DNA of 7,869 bases, from assembly GCA_947166165.1 (NCBI GenBank), contig CAMVDK010000144.1, forward strand, positions 1 to 7,869. The letters run 5' to 3'. This stretch comes from an uncultured Porphyromonadaceae bacterium. GTDB taxonomy: Bacteria > Bacteroidota > Bacteroidia > Bacteroidales > Muribaculaceae. Made by a program: the position numbers and the translations under genes. Shown in pieces: positions 5,352 through 7,869 of this stretch (the first letter of the stretch is position 1; every line of letters starts with the position of its first letter). The notes beneath the pieces are model-generated. The model saw only the letters and a program-made list of their open reading frames with translations. It was not told the origin of the DNA and ran no database searches.

Positions 5352-7463
5352 ATGAAAAAGCAATTATTCACCATTGCCCTTGGTGCCCTGGGTCTGCTGG
5401 CCTCGGCGCAGGGCTGGCCAGCCAACTATGGCGGCGTGATGCTGCAGGGGTTCCGCTGGAACTCGTTCAGCGACACGCGGTGGACCAATCTCGAGAGCCA
5501 GGCCGACGAGCTCTCGCAGTACTTCGACCTGATCTGGCTGCCGCAGAGCGGCAACTGCGGCGGCTCGTCGATGGGCTACGACCCGCTCTACTTCTTCAAC
5601 CAGAGCAGCACCTTCGGCACCGAAGCGCAGCTGCGCTCGCTCATCAACACGCTCAAAGCCAAAGGCACCGGCTGCATCGCCGATGTGGTGGTCAACCATC
5701 ACAAGGCCCTCACCGGTTGGCTCACCTTCCCCAAGGAGACCTACAACGGCGTGGAATACCAGCTGCTGTCGACCGACGTGTGCCGCGGCGACGACGGCGG
5801 AGCCACACTGACGTGGGCCAACGAGAACGGCTTCACGCTCAGCAGCAACTACGACACCGGCGAGGACTGGAGCGGCGCCCGCGACCTCGACCACAACAGC
5901 GCCAACGTGCAGAAGACGGTGAAAGCCTACCTCAACTTCCTGCTCAACGACCTGGGCTATGTGGGCTTCCGCTACGACATGGTGCGTGGATTCTCGGGCA
6001 GCTTCCTGGGGCAGTACAACGCCTATGCCCAGCCCACCTACTCGGTGGGCGAGCACTGGACCAACTCCGAAAGCGAGATTTCGTGGATGAACAGCACCCA
6101 GGTGAATGGCAACATCATGAGCGGCGCCTTCGACTTCGACTTCCGCTACACCGTGCGCAACGCCTTCAACAACGGCAACATGAGCGCCCTCAACCAGCCC
6201 AATGGCACCAACTGGCCCATCGTGAGCTGCAACAGCTCGATCGGCTATTTGGAGAACGGCAAGTACCGCCGCTACGCCGTCACCTTTGTCGAGAACCACG
6301 ACATGGAAGACCGCGGCAACGTGGAGAACTACTACGCCGACCCGCTCAAGCGCGACACCGTGGCGGCCAACGCCGTGATGATGGCCATGCCCGGCACGCC
6401 CTGCGTGTTCCTGCCCCACTGGAAGGACTGCAAGCAGGACATCAAGGGCCTCATCGACGTGCGCAAGGCCATCGGCATCACCAACACCAGCTCCTACAGC
6501 GTCTTGAACCAGGTGTACAACTGCTTCGCCTTCGAGACCTATGGCAGCGGGAGCAAGAAGCTGCTCACCATCGTGGGCAGCAAGCCCAGCGGCTACACCC
6601 CCGCCTCCAACTATGTGATGGTGGTGGACGGCTACCACTACCGCTACTACATGAGCCGCAACTGCGAGACCGCCTGGATCGACAAGGCCTCGGGCTACTA
6701 CAGCAAAGCCCAGAATGTGACCCTCACGGCCGTGAGCCAGAGCAGCAACGCCCAGCTCGTCTACACCACCGACGGCAGCGAGCCCACGGCCACCAACGGC
6801 ACGAAGGTCACCAGCGGCTACGTGCTTCGCCTGCGCGAGCCCATGACCCTGAAGGTGGGTCTGCTCGTCAACAGCACCGTGCGCGGCGTGCAGACGCGCG
6901 TCTACGACCTGCCCGAGCTGGAGGACTTCACGCCCCACACCGCCACGGTCTACTTCCGCGACCCCAGCCGCACCGTGAGCACCTGGACCGATGCCTACAT
7001 CTGGCCCTACGACGGCAACGGCAACATGGCCCAGGGCAGCTGGCCCGGCGACAAGATGACGCAGACCGTCACCATCAACAACGCGCTGTTCTACTACCGT
7101 TCGTTCGACATCCCCGACGAGGACTACTCGTTCAGCTTCGTGCTCACCAACAGCAAGGGCACGCCGCAGACCGTCGACTTCACCGGTGTGACCAAGGACG
7201 TGTATGTGCAGCTCGGCTCGCTCAACGGACAGGGCAAGTATACGCTGACCGATGTGACCCGCTTCTACGAGAAGAACAACCCGCTCAACAACATCGCGGG
7301 CGACGTGAACGGCGACAAGGCCGTCGACATCGACGATGTGAACCTGCTCATCAACATGCTGCTCGGCAAGAGTGAGAAGAACGAAGCGGCCGATGTGACC
7401 GACGACGGCAACGTCGACATCGACGACGTGAACGCCATCATCAACATCATGCTCGGAAAATAA
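5352..7463 (+). CDS. Secreted multidomain GH13 alpha-amylase with CBM26-like and dockerin-like domains
   Basis: This 703-residue enzyme is predicted to cleave internal alpha-1,4 bonds of starch outside the cytoplasm. A Sec signal peptide covers residues 1-19 or so (MKKQLFTIAL then cleavage near ASA-Q). The GH13 barrel (about 25-395) has all four conserved regions: DVVVNHH (111-117), GFRYDMVRG (205-213, nucleophile D209), VGEHW (232-236, acid/base E234) and FVENHD (312-317, stabiliser D317). GVMLQGFRWNS and DMVRGF recall plant-type alpha-amylases. A short amylase C-terminal beta region follows (to about 448), then a chitobiase/Fn3-like module (about 453-520, VYTTDGSEPT), a CBM26-like starch-binding module (about 530-625, AYIWPYDGNG and WPGDKM) and a two-repeat dockerin type I-like end (650-703). 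The gene has its own promoter and terminator, so it is probably monocistronic. No lipobox Cys or type IX sorting domain is seen, so its final location is open. Confidence 0.95.
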   Translation: MKKQLFTIALGALGLLASAQGWPANYGGVMLQGFRWNSFSDTRWTNLESQADELSQYFDLIWLPQSGNCGGSSMGYDPLYFFNQSSTFGTEAQLRSLINTLKAKGTGCIADVVVNHHKALTGWLTFPKETYNGVEYQLLSTDVCRGDDGGATLTWANENGFTLSSNYDTGEDWSGARDLDHNSANVQKTVKAYLNFLLNDLGYVGFRYDMVRGFSGSFLGQYNAYAQPTYSVGEHWTNSESEISWMNSTQVNGNIMSGAFDFDFRYTVRNAFNNGNMSALNQPNGTNWPIVSCNSSIGYLENGKYRRYAVTFVENHDMEDRGNVENYYADPLKRDTVAANAVMMAMPGTPCVFLPHWKDCKQDIKGLIDVRKAIGITNTSSYSVLNQVYNCFAFETYGSGSKKLLTIVGSKPSGYTPASNYVMVVDGYHYRYYMSRNCETAWIDKASGYYSKAQNVTLTAVSQSSNAQLVYTTDGSEPTATNGTKVTSGYVLRLREPMTLKVGLLVNSTVRGVQTRVYDLPELEDFTPHTATVYFRDPSRTVSTWTDAYIWPYDGNGNMAQGSWPGDKMTQTVTINNALFYYRSFDIPDEDYSFSFVLTNSKGTPQTVDFTGVTKDVYVQLGSLNGQGKYTLTDVTRFYEKNNPLNNIAGDVNGDKAVDIDDVNLLINMLLGKSEKNEAADVTDDGNVDIDDVNAIINIMLGK
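7301..7460 (+). other. Dockerin type I-like Ca-binding repeat at the amylase C-terminus
   Basis: Residues 651-673 and 681-703 are two copies of one 23-residue pattern ending in LGK. Each has an EF-hand-like loop with ligands at positions 1, 3, 5, 9 and 12: D651, N653, D655, D659, D662, and D681, T683, D685, D689, D692. Both copies contain DIDDVN followed by a hydrophobic helix. Known dockerins bind cohesins; no cohesin is encoded here, and in Bacteroidetes such domains commonly occur without cellulosomes, so the binding partner is unknown. Confidence 0.85.
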
Positions 7464-7486
7464 GGCATACCGCCTGATTGGACTAT

Positions 7487-7525
7487 GGGAGCCGTTGCGA
7501 CAAATGCAGCGGCTCCCCGTTTTTT
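7487..7525 (+). terminator. Strong intrinsic terminator of the amylase gene
   Basis: A 12-bp stem, GGGAGCCGTTGC (7487-7498) with GCAGCGGCTCCC (7506-7517), holds one G-T wobble and a seven-base loop. It is followed by CG and six T (7520-7525) and begins 24 bases after the amylase stop. Confidence 0.93.
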
Positions 7526-7566
7526 AATGGCACCCACCCCCTGTGCTAACCAACTCGGACGAAATC

Positions 7567-7683
7567 CTACGTCTATCGACGTAGAACTGCGGATGTTGGC
7601 CGTGTCCCCCACATACGTCGCTGTGCCCTTTGGGCGCAGCTCCTTAATGTGGGGCTAAAGAAATCAACACGTCTATCGACGTG
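7567..7683. repeat. Two copies of a 14-bp palindromic repeat exactly 100 bases apart
   Basis: ACGTCTATCGACGT occurs at 7569-7582 and 7669-7682. Each copy is a hairpin with loop TATC: CTACGTC/GACGTAG (7567-7573 with 7578-7584) and CACGTC/GACGTG (7668-7673 with 7678-7683). The outermost pairs differ between copies (CT/AG against C/G) while pairing is kept. Confidence 0.85.
7607..7654. repeat. Nested hairpin between the two 14-bp palindromes
   Basis: The outer stem CCCCACAT/ATGTGGGG (7607-7614 with 7647-7654) encloses an inner 9-bp stem with one wobble, GCTGTGCCC/GGGCGCAGC (7620-7628 with 7632-7640), with loop TTT. The unpaired stretches between the stems are five and six bases. It lies roughly midway between the paired palindromes, so the whole of 7567-7683 is symmetrical. 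Confidence 0.75.
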
Positions 7684-7745
7684 CGCTTCGGTTGTACCGT
7701 CCTCCCGCCGTCCAGTAGGGCCGATTCCGTCGTGTCACGCATGCC

Positions 7746-7799
7746 ATGTGGCCGATAGGGCGTCCTTCGAAGAAGGACAATCGCGGCATAGGGCCACAT
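7746..7799. repeat. Nested hairpin near the window end
   Basis: ATGTGGCC (7746-7753) and GGCCACAT (7792-7799) are perfect inverted copies. Inside lies a perfect 7-bp stem, GTCCTTC/GAAGGAC (7762-7768 with 7772-7778), with loop GAA. No T-run follows, so this is not an intrinsic terminator. Confidence 0.7.
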
Positions 7800-7830
7800 T
7801 CGGTCGTCCGGCCATGACAGGTGAGGCTGC

Positions 7831-7853
7831 TGAAAAACTCCCTGTTTTTTTCA
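7831..7853. repeat. CTGAAAAA/TTTTTCAG inverted repeat; possible insertion sequence edge
   Basis: CTGAAAAA at 7834-7841 and TTTTTCAG near 7846-7854 form an 8-bp inverted pair just before the window end. The preceding GAGGCTGCTGAAAAACT resembles what I recall of terminal repeats of some DDE-type insertion sequences. No transposase is visible because the window stops. Confidence 0.25.
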
Positions 7854-7869
7854 GGACAAAGGTGATTTG

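Larger units (their letters stand above)
7526..7869. other. Palindrome-rich gene-free 3' flank
   Basis: No convincing gene is present in these 344 bases. The minus-strand frame reaching 7612 reads back through the terminator into the amylase gene and is a shadow. The stretch carries at least four palindromic structures, listed separately, and looks like interspersed-repeat DNA rather than a leader or a coding region. Confidence 0.7.

Noticed and set aside
5364..6938. Open frame of 524 codons on the minus strand within the amylase gene
   Set aside because: Val/Ala/His-rich composition without domains; a shadow of the GH13 reading frame.
5480..7375. Open frame of 631 codons on the plus strand in another frame of the amylase gene
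   Set aside because: Arg/Gln/His-rich composition typical of a shifted high-GC frame; the amylase frame has all catalytic regions.
7265..7612. Minus-strand frame of 115 codons over the amylase 3' end and terminator
   Set aside because: It spans a strong terminator and the dockerin-coding repeats in antisense; composition and position indicate a shadow.
7567..7683. CRISPR array reading of the repeated palindromes
   Set aside because: There are only two 14-bp copies, the interval is itself a nested hairpin, and no cas genes are present.

Overview
The window reads as high-GC Bacteroidales chromosome, plausibly from a gut lineage such as Muribaculaceae or Prevotellaceae; the genus cannot be fixed from the sequence. 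The signs are a SusB-like GH97 enzyme, an alpha-amylase ending in a dockerin-like Ca-binding repeat, near-perfect Bacteroidetes promoters (TTTG, 19 bases, TAnnTTTG) and genes without clear Shine-Dalgarno sites.

Layout. Bases 1-167 hold the 3' end of a membrane protein gene, probably a family 2 glycosyltransferase. One base later radC begins (169-867, +). After 86 bases comes a secreted GH97 alpha-glucosidase-type enzyme (954-2936, +). A 598-base gap follows (2937-3534). It holds a 329-bp element bounded by perfect 14-bp inverted repeats and filled with hairpins, a further nested hairpin, and a terminator-like hairpin between two copies of a 20-bp repeat. The replicative helicase gene dnaB lies on the minus strand (3535-5109). 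A 242-base divergent promoter region separates it from a secreted, multidomain GH13 alpha-amylase (5352-7463, +), which ends at a strong intrinsic terminator (7487-7525). The last 344 bases (7526-7869) contain no convincing gene but are rich in palindromes and look like interspersed-repeat DNA; the extreme end could be the edge of an insertion sequence.

How the genes fit. The GH13 and GH97 products form a plausible starch-degrading pair: an exported endo-acting amylase producing malto-oligosaccharides and a periplasmic enzyme splitting them to glucose. They are not a classical Sus operon: no susC, susD or susR is visible, and dnaB lies between them in the opposite orientation. dnaB and radC are housekeeping genes with intact signature motifs.

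No complete unknown multigene system is evident. The most unexplained material is non-coding: the 329-bp palindromic element and the 3' palindrome array, both of which look like members of interspersed repeat families.
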